From Alkalibacter rhizosphaerae (GTDB lineage: Bacteria; Bacillota; Clostridia; Eubacteriales; Alkalibacteraceae): 64,000 nucleotides of DNA. The stretch spans positions 1,116,001-1,180,000 of the forward strand of contig NZ_CP071444.1 in NCBI RefSeq assembly GCF_017352215.1. The letters run 5' to 3'. Below the pieces are notes generated by a model. That model saw nothing but the letters and a program-made list of their open reading frames with translations, was not told the DNA's origin and searched no databases. Every line of letters begins with the position of its first letter. Within the stretch, counting starts at the first letter, position 1. The position numbers and the translations under genes were made by a program. This document shows positions 43,409 through 52,519 of the stretch, piece after piece.

Positions 43409-45784
43409 CTAATCCTTCATGTAAAAGTCGCATTCATAGCCATCCGCATTCAGTGGCAAACCTTCTGACCACTTAGGACTTTGGCTCATGATGCTGCATA
43501 CTTCTTCAACGCTGGACTCTCCTATCGGCACTTCACAGATCACTTCATCATGCACGTGAGCTACGATGGATAGTCCAGCCTTATCTAGTCGGATCATAGC
43601 CTCTGCAAGTAAATCCCGCGCTGTAGCCTGGACGATATTCTCTACAATCTTCGGTCCATAGGTTTCAATCTTTTCCCACTTTTTTGTGTTTCCTATCCCT
43701 TGGTAGGAGAGACCTTCTCTGCCGAATTGGTTAAGCTGGATCTTTGGTCTTACATACACTAGATTCCGTCCGGAAGGAAGAGTAACGAATAGCATTCCAC
43801 TTTTGTAAGTAAAGGTAATCCCATGGGTCTCGGTACTCGTTCTACCATTCACCGCTTCAATGGCCTTTTGATCCACTGCCCACCAGAAATCCACTATGTT
43901 CGGGTTGGCACTGCGCCAGTCATCGATCAAACTTTGAAGTTCGTGTTCTTCGACTCCCATCTCTAATGCGCCCATGGCTTTTAGAGCTCCAACGCTGCCA
44001 CCATAACCACAGTTATGAACTAATTTCCCCGATACGGTAAAACGATGATGCCTTCCGGCATTTTGTATGTCATAAACTCTAACCTTGCCTCGATCAACCG
44101 CCAGTTCTTTCGTTTCTCCACAACAGCATCTTCTGCTACTTTGATGATCTGAGTAAATTATCGCTTTCCCACCATCTCCTGTCTGCATGAGATGTGCGCC
44201 GCTGGCGGCAGCTTCTCCAAATTGTATTGGCCTCGGTTGCCCCTCGACCCACACCAGATGGTCAGTTGTAGCTCTGAGTCCGTCATACTCAATCACTTTC
44301 TTCACGCCTTTATAAATCACGCCATCGTGGCTTACCCATTCATTTCCGTCCCAAAGTTTGTGCTCTTTTGTGACATCTTCTATTGGGATAAGTCCTTCAT
44401 TCGTTAACACTTGTTCACCTTGCGCGATACAGGCCAATTCTGAAATTTTCCCTTTTTGCCTGAGTGGACTGCCTTTTGTAATCTCCTCAATGGGTACATG
44501 AAACATCTGCGCGGCAGAAGCTTCATAAATCTTCCCGTGGGAACGAAACACATCGAGTCGCCACTTTTCACCAGCTAACCAAGACAGTACCCTTGCTTCA
44601 ATAGCTGAAAAGTCTGCAACGACAAACCTGTGTCCCTCTTTGGGAATAAAGGCGGTTCTTATCAATTCTGATAGGACACCAGGCGTATTGCCAAAGAGCA
44701 TCTGCAGATCATCAAATCGTCCCTCTTTTACCAAGTCTCTGGCAAGCTTCAAGTCAATCAGATGGTTCTGCGGTAAGTTTTGAAATTGTACCAACCTTCC
44801 AGCAAAACGCCCCGTCCTATTTGCTCCATAAAATTGGAACAAACCGTGGACCCGACCATCAGAGCAAACTGCCCTTTCAATAGCTTCATATTTTCTGACG
44901 CTAGTTTTGGCCATGAGAAGTCTCAGTTTTAATGCTTCTTCCACTTCCCCATCTGCTCCATCAACCAGCTCTTTTACATTTTTCTTGGATAAGCTTTCAA
45001 CTTCCACACCCCGCTCTGACAACCAGTCTTTTAGTTGCGATACAGAGTTTGGATTCTCTAGACCGGTCAGTTCATAGGCTCTTTCTGTTGCAGCAACAGT
45101 GAACTGCTTGTCACAGGAAATTGCTTGATCTACCAGTACCATATCCACCATGATGCCTCTGTCATTGATCCGTTGGTCCAGCTCATAAAGATATTGCTCT
45201 GATGCTGGTATAGGATAGTTCTCAAGCTTCTTTCTGATTTCCAGCTCCACTTCCACGTCACGGATGTTGTAGCGCTTAAAGACCTCCCATTTATCCGGTG
45301 CATGATGCGGTAAGTTTCTTGTTCTGCCACCATTAGCCGCAGTTGGCTTACAAGGAACACAGAAATAGCGAATCAAAGACTTCCCTTCATCCATTTTCTG
45401 CGCATCAAGCCTTAATACTTCACCAACACCCTCCAAGTGGAGAGGAAGCCCAAGCATCGCTGCCTGAACCTCGCTACATCTCCATGAAGAGGGATCAAGA
45501 TACACTCTCCGCCCAAATATTCGACTAAAATGTCGCATGAGCGCTACGCGCTCAAAGTTGGCATTAAAAGCTGTCTTGATGGTATTGCTCCCAAGTATTG
45601 TTTCAATGATTTCCTCAGGGATTTCCTCGCCGCTGGCCAGATCAACGATTTGGACTGTTCCTTCATCTATGCTGTAAGCAAAGAGTAGGATCTCGAAGTT
45701 CGGACTATCCGTGTAGCGATAAACGCCACATTTTCTTAGGTCAATATCGGAAAACGTCTCGATATCAATGGATAGTGTTTTCAT
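43409..45784 (-). CDS. Family A DNA polymerase interrupted by a mini-intein
   Basis: 791 aa precursor from ATG 45784 (GGAGAG upstream). Exonuclease-like N-terminus (LSIDIETFSDIDL). Polymerase motif A VVADFSAIEARVLSWLAG, motif B region with RQKGKISELA then GYGG, motif C SIVAHVHDEVICEVP. Without the 140-residue intein (residues 452-591) the polymerase is ~651 aa, normal for phages. The insertion point is at the fingers/active site, so activity needs splicing. Confidence 0.9.
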   Translation of the reverse strand: MKTLSIDIETFSDIDLRKCGVYRYTDSPNFEILLFAYSIDEGTVQIVDLASGEEIPEEIIETILGSNTIKTAFNANFERVALMRHFSRIFGRRVYLDPSSWRCSEVQAAMLGLPLHLEGVGEVLRLDAQKMDEGKSLIRYFCVPCKPTAANGGRTRNLPHHAPDKWEVFKRYNIRDVEVELEIRKKLENYPIPASEQYLYELDQRINDRGIMVDMVLVDQAISCDKQFTVAATERAYELTGLENPNSVSQLKDWLSERGVEVESLSKKNVKELVDGADGEVEEALKLRLLMAKTSVRKYEAIERAVCSDGRVHGLFQFYGANRTGRFAGRLVQFQNLPQNHLIDLKLARDLVKEGRFDDLQMLFGNTPGVLSELIRTAFIPKEGHRFVVADFSAIEARVLSWLAGEKWRLDVFRSHGKIYEASAAQMFHVPIEEITKGSPLRQKGKISELACIAQGEQVLTNEGLIPIEDVTKEHKLWDGNEWVSHDGVIYKGVKKVIEYDGLRATTDHLVWVEGQPRPIQFGEAAASGAHLMQTGDGGKAIIYSDHQSSRRCCCGETKELAVDRGKVRVYDIQNAGRHHRFTVSGKLVHNCGYGGSVGALKAMGALEMGVEEHELQSLIDDWRSANPNIVDFWWAVDQKAIEAVNGRTSTETHGITFTYKSGMLFVTLPSGRNLVYVRPKIQLNQFGREGLSYQGIGNTKKWEKIETYGPKIVENIVQATARDLLAEAMIRLDKAGLSIVAHVHDEVICEVPIGESSVEEVCSIMSQSPKWSEGLPLNADGYECDFYMKD
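44012..44431 (-). other. Mini-intein (no homing endonuclease) in the polymerase
   Basis: Starts with Cys1 in block A (CIAQGEQVLTNEGLIPIEDV), block B has ATTDHLVWV (T..H), block F VYDIQNAGRHHRFTVSG, block G KLVHN with the terminal Asn followed by Cys+1 of the extein (CGYGG). All four splicing residues are present. 140 aa is near the minimum for a cis-splicing intein, and no endonuclease motif is present. Its CCC cluster near residue 102 is odd. Confidence 0.9.
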
Positions 45785-45809
45785 AGGCACTCTCCATCCA
45801 CGTTTAATA

Positions 45810-46343
45810 CTAAGCCAGGAAATCATCATCTTCCTCGATTTCAAAATCGTCTTCTGCTCGGCTTTTACTACCTAGAGGTTCTCCGTCTTTAAGTTTCTGA
45901 ACGTTTCCAAGTCCAGCCGCAATACCCCGGTTCCCATTGACGTTGAATGCGTACAGATTTATGCTTACTCGACCGTAGCAACCCGAATAAACATCACTTC
46001 GATCCAAGATGGGTTGTATCTTTCCATCCACAACCTGTGGTGCATCTTTGGAGTTAGCGTTGATGAAATAACATCCTTCATAGTTAAGATCATCCGGCCG
46101 ATCTATATCCCCATCCCTTAGTGGCGTCTTTAGGTTTGCAGGAATTTTCCCTCCAAACTTAGCTGCTCCATCTTGCTTAGCTGCCTCAATGGCTTTCAAA
46201 ATAGTATTGATGGTCTTCTTATCTGTCTTTGGAATGATAATGGAAATACTATACTTTGGATCACTTCCATTGATGCTTTTAGGCTCCCAAACGTTCACAA
46301 AACTAAATCTTCCTGGAACAACTACTTTCGTTTCTTTACTCAT
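45810..46343 (-). CDS. DUF2815 single-strand-binding-like protein
   Basis: 177 aa. VPGRFSFVNVWEPKSINGSD...YSISIIIPKTDK is the DUF2815 pattern; the acidic tail ending EEDDDFLA is typical of SSB-like proteins that recruit partners. Replication module gene before the polymerase. Confidence 0.8.
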   Translation of the reverse strand: MSKETKVVVPGRFSFVNVWEPKSINGSDPKYSISIIIPKTDKKTINTILKAIEAAKQDGAAKFGGKIPANLKTPLRDGDIDRPDDLNYEGCYFINANSKDAPQVVDGKIQPILDRSDVYSGCYGRVSINLYAFNVNGNRGIAAGLGNVQKLKDGEPLGSKSRAEDDFEIEEDDDFLA

Positions 46344-46416
46344 ATTAAAATCCTCCTGTTATTTGAATTTGATTTGCTCTATTGAGCTTGGTTACTACAA
46401 TCACTACTGTTGACAT

Positions 46417-47553
46417 TTACTCTTCCACCTGAAACTCTGCATGGATCGGTGCTACTGCTTGACGTTTGTCCGTCTCTGGAACGAGGGTTAGTTTGCCCTT
46501 TGGTTTTTCTACGAGACTTCCTACGGTGTCGTTAAATTTCTTCTTGCCCATGAGCTTTTCCATCTCCGTGATAGTGATAAGGCTCTGCTTGAAAATATCT
46601 GTATATCCTGCGACCTTGGCTGCCTCTGCAACTGCGACTTCATCGGTGTACTTTCTCCTGGTTCTTCCTTCGACCAATTTGAATCCATCCCACTGCCTTC
46701 CTTCATTGATGGCAAGAGCTGTAGCATAGGTGTAGACATCCCCCGCCCATTTGGACAACTCATCAGCAAGACCAATTATTTCTGCTACCTCTTCCTCTGT
46801 AAGAAGAGATGGGTCCTGGAATTCGAACTTTAATAGCTCAAGGTTTTTCACAGCTCTCGCCCTACATTGATTCTTCGCTCTGCAGAACCTGCAGTGATCT
46901 CCGGCACAAAACTCTCCGCCTCCTGTGCTCGCTAATAGCGCCTTCGGTTTCAACTGTTCTTCCGCCCATTCGAGCAGTTCATCCACACTTATTTCCCATG
47001 TGGAAAAGTTATCTGCTCTTGGCTGTACAATAGCCATGGACACATTCTTTATGTCGTAGAGCATGTCAAACAGGGATAAAGCTCCTAATGCATACAGCAT
47101 CATTTGCGGATTTTTCTCCGCTGAAACTATGACGCCTCTCCCGTATTTAAAATCCACCACATGAAGAGTTCCGTTTCCAACCACCACCAAGTCTCCAGTC
47201 CCAAACCCTTCCGGCACGTAATCGCTGAAATCCAGCTTCTGTTCGATAAGTATCTGAAGGTCCGAACAACTCATCTTCGACTTCTCAATCAGACCAAGGC
47301 AGTACTCCACGTAAAGGTCTGTCATTTCATCCATCTCATCGGATTGGTATTCGCTTGTGGGCTTTCTCGACCGCATCTTCAGCGCTTTTTTAAGCTTATG
47401 CTCCGCCAGATCATGTGCTGCAGTTCCTTCTTCAGCAAAGGTACTTGTCTCGTTTGGAAATTGCTGTTCCAGTTGCGCCGATGGTGGGCAATTCATCCAG
47501 CGATGCGCTCCTGATGCGGAGTAGACAGCATGCGCATTAGAGGATCCGCTCAT
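46417..47553 (-). CDS. DUF2800 Cas4/RecB-like exonuclease
   Basis: 378 aa. AHRWMNCPPSAQLEQQFPNE, FGTGDLVVVGNGTLHVVDFKYGRG split across D...DFK nuclease residues, and an Fe-S type cysteine set (FCAGDHCRFCRAKNQC). Likely a phage recombination nuclease. Translationally coupled to the preceding 101 aa gene (ATGA). Confidence 0.82.
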   Translation of the reverse strand: MSGSSNAHAVYSASGAHRWMNCPPSAQLEQQFPNETSTFAEEGTAAHDLAEHKLKKALKMRSRKPTSEYQSDEMDEMTDLYVEYCLGLIEKSKMSCSDLQILIEQKLDFSDYVPEGFGTGDLVVVGNGTLHVVDFKYGRGVIVSAEKNPQMMLYALGALSLFDMLYDIKNVSMAIVQPRADNFSTWEISVDELLEWAEEQLKPKALLASTGGGEFCAGDHCRFCRAKNQCRARAVKNLELLKFEFQDPSLLTEEEVAEIIGLADELSKWAGDVYTYATALAINEGRQWDGFKLVEGRTRRKYTDEVAVAEAAKVAGYTDIFKQSLITITEMEKLMGKKKFNDTVGSLVEKPKGKLTLVPETDKRQAVAPIHAEFQVEE

Positions 47554-47855
47554 TTAATCTCCTCCACTTCTTTAAGTGCGGCCGCATAGTGCTTTGGTTC
47601 CAGCGCTGATAGGTTGTTCACTCCATATTTGGTGATGATGGCTTTCACAGCCTCCCTGTGCCCGTCCCTACTCTTGTCAGCCATTGCAGCCCTGATTTCT
47701 TCGAGGGTTGGTTGGTGTTGCTCTGGAACAGGGGGCTCTGGAACAGGGGGCTCTGGAACGGTGGATTCTGAATCTGTGGCCTTACCAGCCAAAGCTCTGT
47801 AACCAGCCGCCAATTTTTCATGCCCCTCGGCTATGTTTAAATAAACTTCATTCAT
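47550..47855 (-). CDS. Small protein with a Pro-Glu repeat linker
   Basis: 101 aa. A helical N-terminus, a PEPPVPEPPVPEQ linker encoded by near-perfect 15-base repeats, and a C-terminal domain TLEEIRAAMADKSRDGHREA...ITKYGVNNLSAL also seen in phage HTH-like or rRNA-biogenesis-like small domains. Function unknown; first gene of the replication operon. Confidence 0.6.
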   Translation of the reverse strand: MNEVYLNIAEGHEKLAAGYRALAGKATDSESTVPEPPVPEPPVPEQHQPTLEEIRAAMADKSRDGHREAVKAIITKYGVNNLSALEPKHYAAALKEVEEIK

Positions 47856-47871
47856 GCTCTACTTCCTTTCT

Positions 47872-48204
47872 TCATCCCATATTCTTATTCAGAGCAAAAT
47901 CCTTGAAGATGCTATTCATTACAGTGAGGTCATCACCGGACAGTTGCGCGCTTAACCGTTCCAGTAACTCCTGTTGCGCAGGATTCAGGTACTTCCGGTT
48001 TAAATAATAACCGTCAGTTACCTTCACACCTCCACCATGACGACCACGGATTGTTTCCAGAGGATAAGAAAGCGATAGGATGTTAATGTCATTTCTAATG
48101 GTCCTTACATTGACGCCAAATTCAAATGCCAAGTTGGACATTGTTTCTCGTCTTCTGTGACATAAAGTTTCCATTATTTCCATTCGTCTTTCATTTGGTC
48201 CCAT
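47872..48204 (-). CDS. DeoR/HTH_11-type small regulator
   Basis: 110 aa from ATG 48204 (GGAGGTGAG upstream). RRMEIMETLCHRRRETMSNL, then AFEFGVNVRTIRNDI, is a winged-helix DNA-binding domain; the C-terminus (QELLERLSAQLSGDDL) is helical. Probably controls early genes. Confidence 0.75.
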   Translation of the reverse strand: MGPNERRMEIMETLCHRRRETMSNLAFEFGVNVRTIRNDINILSLSYPLETIRGRHGGGVKVTDGYYLNRKYLNPAQQELLERLSAQLSGDDLTVMNSIFKDFALNKNMG

Positions 48205-48295
48205 CACTTTCTCACCTCCTTCCCTTGCTCTGTGCTTAAAGAATAAAAGTTAAATAGGCAGGTTCATTTCCTATTTAAAAAATCTTTTAGTTAAA

Positions 48296-48348
48296 TAAAA
48301 AATAGCCAGATAAGTAAGAATGGTTAGTTCTTACTCATCCGGCTATTT
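48296..48348 (-). terminator. Strong terminator after the 47 aa gene
   Basis: Long imperfect stem: AATAGCC/GGCTATT outer arms plus TAAGTAAGAA/TTCTTACTCA inner arms, followed on the minus strand by six T. It isolates the two small genes at 48.4-48.7 kb from the replication operon. Confidence 0.85.
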
Positions 48349-48383
48349 GGTAGTTCTGGTTCGACTCCGTTGCTCGGTATGGT

Positions 48384-48527
48384 TTACTTCTTTTTTGCTG
48401 GCTTTGTTTGTGACAAGGCGCTGGCAGCTACAGATTTGGTTTTTGCGCTAGTTCTGCCATCTCTTAATAGAGATGAAGCTTTACTCGCAACATTCTTGGA
48501 TGTTTGCTTTCTATTGCTTTTAGCCAT
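48384..48527 (-). CDS. Small basic Ser/Lys/Ala-rich protein
   Basis: 47 aa (MAKSNRKQTSKNVASKASSL..., ending TKPAKKK). AAGGAGGTGAG precedes ATG 48527. It belongs to a widespread small family with the KQTSK.VAS.AS..L pattern found in mobile elements; function unknown. Followed by its own strong terminator. Confidence 0.7.
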   Translation of the reverse strand: MAKSNRKQTSKNVASKASSLLRDGRTSAKTKSVAASALSQTKPAKKK

Positions 48528-48576
48528 CTTGACTCACCTCCTTCATCAATTTGACTTTGAATTGCCATAATATTTG

Positions 48577-48741
48577 TTACATGGCTTTTGTCTTGATTTT
48601 ATCGTCTTGGAAAGTTACATCTATGATTCGTCTACACTTGGGACATTTAATCACGATCTCTCCGTCTCTAGCGTTCACAACATCCATTAAACGCTTATTA
48701 TTGCATGCGGGACATTTTAACTTTTTTCCTATGGCATCCAC
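48577..48741 (-). CDS. Com-like small zinc finger protein
   Basis: 54 aa with GTG start at 48741, uncertain because no well-spaced Shine-Dalgarno is visible. Two CxxC pairs (CPACNNKRL, CPKCRRIIDV) resemble phage Com-type translational regulators. First gene downstream of the double operator at 48760-48838. Confidence 0.6.
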   Translation of the reverse strand: MDAIGKKLKCPACNNKRLMDVVNARDGEIVIKCPKCRRIIDVTFQDDKIKTKAM

Positions 48742-48759
48742 CTCCCCATTTTTCGTCTT

Positions 48760-48838
48760 GTTAGCATACTAGCGAACATTGACTTTAAAAAAATATCTTC
48801 GTCCACATTTCCAGTCACGTTAGCTTTCACGCGAACAT
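48760..48838. promoter_or_regulatory. Two operator-like sites in the early control region
   Basis: Both sites read GTTAGC-N6-GCGAACAT (48760-48779 and 48819-48838, 59 bases apart). The second sits inside a 16 bp-arm palindrome (48809-48846; TTCCAGTCACGTTAGC against TTCCAGTCATGTTCGC, 14/16). Probable binding sites of the prophage repressor controlling the early operon. -35/-10 boxes could not be fixed with confidence. Confidence 0.6.
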
Positions 48839-48877
48839 GACTGGAAAAAAATAATACCGCAGTAACTTTTCAAACTG

Positions 48878-49597
48878 CTATGCTTCCAGAAGTCTAACTC
48901 CTAATGTCTGTACTCGAATTTCCGCCGCTTGTTTAGAGACCTGGAAAGTATTAGCCAATTCCTCAATGACGAGTGTATTAATATAACCTGGAGAAAACCC
49001 CATCCACATATATTTGTTGACTCGCGTGCCTACTCGATATTTGCCAAATAACTCTGCCGCTTTTCTTCGAAACATCGCTGCTGGCATTAAAATTGCCGCT
49101 GCCAAGTTGTCTGCTTGCCATTCCATCCAATCTTCAGGAGTTTGAAGAAAGTGGACTCTTTCTTGTGGGCAACGACACGCCTTTGCCAATGATGGATCTA
49201 TCAACCCCAACAAATAGAAACGGAACTGATGAATATGCCAATGTACCATTTCATGGGTAATGGTGAAACGTTCCCTGCCCCTATTCCTTTTGGCCCCGAT
49301 ATCGCTCTCTACAAGGAGTGTGCCCTTTTTATAGGTTCTGAGAACATACTTCTCTCTTTTGCGATCGTATATCTCAACCAGTCCATCCGAAAATATCATC
49401 ATACCCAGCGTCTCGCAAGCTTCATCAATATTGACATAGTCGATATCTAGATTCATTTTCAGTTCCGCAATTTCCTCAACTGGAACCGGCATAGGTCTCT
49501 CTAAAGCCTCCGGACAGTAACGCTTTAAAAACTTTGTTGCTTCAACATCCATATCCTTCTTACTCAAAACCGGTACACAATAATTGTTTAGCATCAT
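48878..49597 (-). CDS. ImmA/IrrE-family metallopeptidase 1
   Basis: 239 aa from ATG 49597 (AAGGAGGTG upstream). FTITHEMVHWHIH gives HExxH; DWMEWQADNLAAAILMP supplies the third ligand region. The family cleaves phage/ICE repressors on induction. Directly downstream of the XRE gene. Confidence 0.85.
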   Translation of the reverse strand: MMLNNYCVPVLSKKDMDVEATKFLKRYCPEALERPMPVPVEEIAELKMNLDIDYVNIDEACETLGMMIFSDGLVEIYDRKREKYVLRTYKKGTLLVESDIGAKRNRGRERFTITHEMVHWHIHQFRFYLLGLIDPSLAKACRCPQERVHFLQTPEDWMEWQADNLAAAILMPAAMFRRKAAELFGKYRVGTRVNKYMWMGFSPGYINTLVIEELANTFQVSKQAAEIRVQTLGVRLLEA

Positions 49598-49633
49598 AGG
49601 CAACACCTCCTTGTTTTCTAACTTCAAGCTTTT

Positions 49634-50017
49634 TTATTGTTCTTCATCAAGTGCTTTGATAAAGTCTTCCCATGCTTTTGTTGTCGATTCGCTACCATCT
49701 GATTCGCTCTTTTTTCGTGCTTTTCTGAGCGCTGTTCTAGCAAGATCACTCTCTTTGATGTACTGAGGTAAATCCATAGGAATTTCATCCCTGTCATCGG
49801 ATGCCATGTCTACCATTTCATCCAATTCGCCATTGCTTAGTCCTAGGATATTCGCTAGTTGCTGGAGAATAATCAGATTGGGTGGATTTCTTCTTCCCTT
49901 CTCGATATCGCTCCAATACGCCGGTGACAAATCAAGTAACTCTGCCATGCCCCTTAAACTAATTTCCTTCTCTTTCCTCTTGTTAGCTATAAATTCTCCA
50001 AATTGATTAGGACTCAT
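49634..50017 (-). CDS. XRE-family prophage repressor
   Basis: 127 aa. HTH: NKRKEKEISLRGMAELLDLS followed by AYWSDIEKGRRNPP; acidic, helical C-terminus. Likely the cI-type repressor, sandwiched between two ImmA/IrrE genes; probable ligand of the GCGAACAT operators (inference). Confidence 0.82.
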   Translation of the reverse strand: MSPNQFGEFIANKRKEKEISLRGMAELLDLSPAYWSDIEKGRRNPPNLIILQQLANILGLSNGELDEMVDMASDDRDEIPMDLPQYIKESDLARTALRKARKKSESDGSESTTKAWEDFIKALDEEQ

Positions 50018-50083
50018 AAAAAATTCACCTCCAATTTATATTTTTAATACCCTGTAAATCAAGGATATCAGCCATTTGGCTAT

Positions 50084-50878
50084 TTAAAACAAGGACTGTT
50101 GGTGATCTTTCTGGTCTTTAATAAAACCTAAACCCTTTAGCCGTATTTTTGCAGCTGTTAATGACACATCAAATATGTCCGCTATCTCACAGGCTATTAA
50201 TTCAGCCTTTATATCCGTTTCAAAATCTGTGCCTAACTTGCAGTATCCAATTTGAATTTTCGCCGCTTGAAATTTACCGCTCGCAACTTTACAAAATGCT
50301 TTTTTCGGCATGAGCATTGTTGAAGCCAAATAATCCGCTTGCCACTCCATCCACTCTTCATCTGTTTTAAAGTCTTTATTTCTGTGACTTTCAATATCTA
50401 CAGTACGACACTTGATTAGTGGTAGATTCTGTTGCGCAACATCCATTACATCGAAAAGGGAAATTTGGCTCTTGTCTTTTAAGTATAGATGCCTATGCAA
50501 AATCCAATGAGCAGCTTCATGTGCCAGAGTAAATCTACCTCGTCTGCGTTGATCATCTTCTAGAAGCATATTGTCAACAATAATAGTCTTCTCATTGACA
50601 GGAATTCTCTTTGCCTTATTTCTTTCTGAGTCATATACTGGTATATGACAATCATTAAAGACAATCATGCCTAGTATTGAGCCATCATGCGTCAAATCCT
50701 TGTAGTCCATCTCCAATTCTGCATAGTTTTCTACGAAAAGTTCTACATCCAAAACTCCTGGATCCGTGACCAGACTAGGTTTGTACGAATACATTACTGC
50801 CTCTGCCATAGATTCAATCTCTTTTCTAGAAAGAACCGGTACTCCATTACGTTTTGTTTTGAAATCCAACGAGATCAT
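50084..50878 (-). CDS. ImmA/IrrE-family metallopeptidase 2
   Basis: 264 aa from ATG 50878 (AGAGGTG upstream). FTLAHEAAHWILHRHL gives HExxH and EEWMEWQADYLASTMLMPKK matches its downstream paralogue. Shared start motif PVLS(R/K)KE with the other copy suggests duplication. First gene of the immunity operon behind a near-consensus promoter. Confidence 0.85.
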   Translation of the reverse strand: MISLDFKTKRNGVPVLSRKEIESMAEAVMYSYKPSLVTDPGVLDVELFVENYAELEMDYKDLTHDGSILGMIVFNDCHIPVYDSERNKAKRIPVNEKTIIVDNMLLEDDQRRRGRFTLAHEAAHWILHRHLYLKDKSQISLFDVMDVAQQNLPLIKCRTVDIESHRNKDFKTDEEWMEWQADYLASTMLMPKKAFCKVASGKFQAAKIQIGYCKLGTDFETDIKAELIACEIADIFDVSLTAAKIRLKGLGFIKDQKDHQQSLF

Positions 50879-50904
50879 TTGATTACACCTCTTCAAGATT
50901 GCTT

Positions 50905-50952
50905 GTATGCTTCTATGCGAACATTATACTATGAGAAAATCTCCCTTGTCAA
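50905..50952 (-). promoter_or_regulatory. Near-consensus sigma-A promoter with operator before the immunity operon
   Basis: -35 TTGACA (50947-50952), 18 bases, -10 TATAAT (50923-50928). An operator-like site GTATGC-N6-GCGAACAT (50905-50924) overlaps the end of the -10 and the start site, so the repressor could autoregulate. Confidence 0.75.
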
Positions 50953-51080
50953 TTGTCTGAAGGAAGATTTTTTATTTCATAAGTTATTTTACGATGATCT
51001 TAAATTTTACAATTCATAATCTCCGGATGTAGATACATTTATTCGAGTCGTACCAAACTACTAACATAATAATTGAATAC

Positions 51081-51902
51081 TTATCTAACGCTACTAATCG
51101 GAATTGCATCAATTATCTCTTTAAGTGCCGTTGATTTATAAACAATTCCTAACCCAATAACTTCTTGAGTCGAAAGCACGGATGATTTTGAAGTTGACAA
51201 TGATTGAAGTTTATTATTGCGAATCATTGTGGCCGCAACAACTCCTAACAACTTTATTTTTGGGGTGCCACCAATAGTAATATTGCCAGTTTTCCAATGT
51301 TCAACACTAAGATTTATTATTAATGGACTGCCACTTGAACCTGGAAATACTTGAGCATCAATTATAAAAATTGGCTCATTATTGTAGTTAACTTTTGGAT
51401 GACTTGAAATCACTCCGGTGCGTATAAGCGGGAGATTATTTTTTTGGTCAAATCTATTATCAGGATATCCGATGAAAGCAACATTCTGGGCTACTGATAA
51501 CTCTTCTTCTGCAAAATCCGCTAGCATTTCATAACCGATCGCTTTAAAAAATAAAAACGGAAAGCTAATAAACAATCCCGTAACAGACATAACCGCAATA
51601 TCCACACTAGGATTTGAATGTATATGCAAATTCTTAACTATATCTGAAATAGGAAATGTCATAGTTTTACCTATCTCAGGTTCTTGCCCTGAGGTGTCCT
51701 TCTGTGTGAATGTTAATCTTATTTTATCTGATGCAAATAAAACATGCTTATTAGATACCAAATAGACAACATATTCTTGAGGGTGTACTTCTCTTTTAAT
51801 AAGAAATCCTGTGCCAATACTCACTACTTCATCTTTTTCATCAAGCGATTCAATTCTTAAAGTCGAGAATAGAAGCTGCTCTTCAATGGTGGTCAATTTC
51901 AT
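51081..51902 (-). CDS. Trypsin-like serine protease
   Basis: 273 aa from ATG 51902 (AAGGAGGG upstream). Catalytic triad regions: SNKHVL (His), SVDIAVM (Asp), FPGSSGSPLI (Ser, GxSGxP). No signal peptide, so probably cytoplasmic. It lies 54 bases downstream of the IS21-split membrane-protein gene, so the pair was probably one operon. Role unknown; abortive infection or signalling are possible. Confidence 0.75.
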   Translation of the reverse strand: MKLTTIEEQLLFSTLRIESLDEKDEVVSIGTGFLIKREVHPQEYVVYLVSNKHVLFASDKIRLTFTQKDTSGQEPEIGKTMTFPISDIVKNLHIHSNPSVDIAVMSVTGLFISFPFLFFKAIGYEMLADFAEEELSVAQNVAFIGYPDNRFDQKNNLPLIRTGVISSHPKVNYNNEPIFIIDAQVFPGSSGSPLIINLSVEHWKTGNITIGGTPKIKLLGVVAATMIRNNKLQSLSTSKSSVLSTQEVIGLGIVYKSTALKEIIDAIPISSVR

Positions 51903-51956
51903 TATAACCCTCCTTGTTTTCAACTCTTTCATATCCCTGTTACCATTTATTTAGTC

Positions 51957-52181
51957 TTAGTTGTCAGGATCCATATCATCGATATAACCAATTTCTAATC
52001 TTTTGCTTCTGTTATTGTAATGAAATATTATCATTTGTGAATATTTCTCATTATCAATTACATCGCAATATTCAACATTCATTTCAAATCCAATGTTTTC
52101 GTTTAGCCTTGGTATTTCAAACTTAAAAACTAGTTCTATTGTTTCTTCTTTATAAAGCCATCTATGAAAATCTTCCTCAAG
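51957..52181 (-). pseudogene. C-terminal part of a membrane protein split by IS21
   Basis: Joined in frame across the CTCAAG duplication to the 56388-56770 part: ...KIISVLEEDFHRWLYKEETI... ending DDMDPDN. About 75 codons are cut off from their promoter by a 4.2 kb insertion. The same reading frame and the 6-base duplication make the join secure. Confidence 0.85.
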
Positions 52182-52334
52182 TGAGTATTCCGGAGCAGAT
52201 TACACCACCTGTCCGGTGCTCGGAAACCATGATTCCGTCATAATGGAAACTGCAATAGTGGTACAGTGCACCATGTGACTTATAATATATTCATACATCA
52301 TTTGATGTAAATATATTATAGGGAGGTCATTTCT

Positions 52335-52482
52335 ATGACCAAATATCTTGAAATTTTGCGGCTTAGCTCTAACGGCTTAAGCCAACAGAACATTGCTTAC
52401 AGCTGCAGTGTTTCGAAAAAGACCGTTAACAAGGTCTTAAAAAGAGCTAGAGAATTAAACATTTCTTGGCCTTTGGATGGCG
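52335..52482 (+). pseudogene. istA: istA, 5' part
   Basis: 49 codons: MTKYLEILRLSSNGLSQQNI with the IS21 HTH and ELNISWPLDG. ATG 52335 has GGGAGG upstream. The frame is cut at GGATGGCG and resumes after 54141; the restored codon is GAT. Confidence 0.85.
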
Positions 52483-52519
52483 GTAATTGTCAACATAGTT
52501 GTCGCTTTTCTCAAATATG

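Noticed and set aside
48760..48838. LexA (SOS) boxes because of the GAAC half-sites
   Set aside because: The halves point outward (GTT..GC-N6-GC..AAC) rather than in the CGAAC-N4-GTTCG arrangement of Gram-positive LexA sites.
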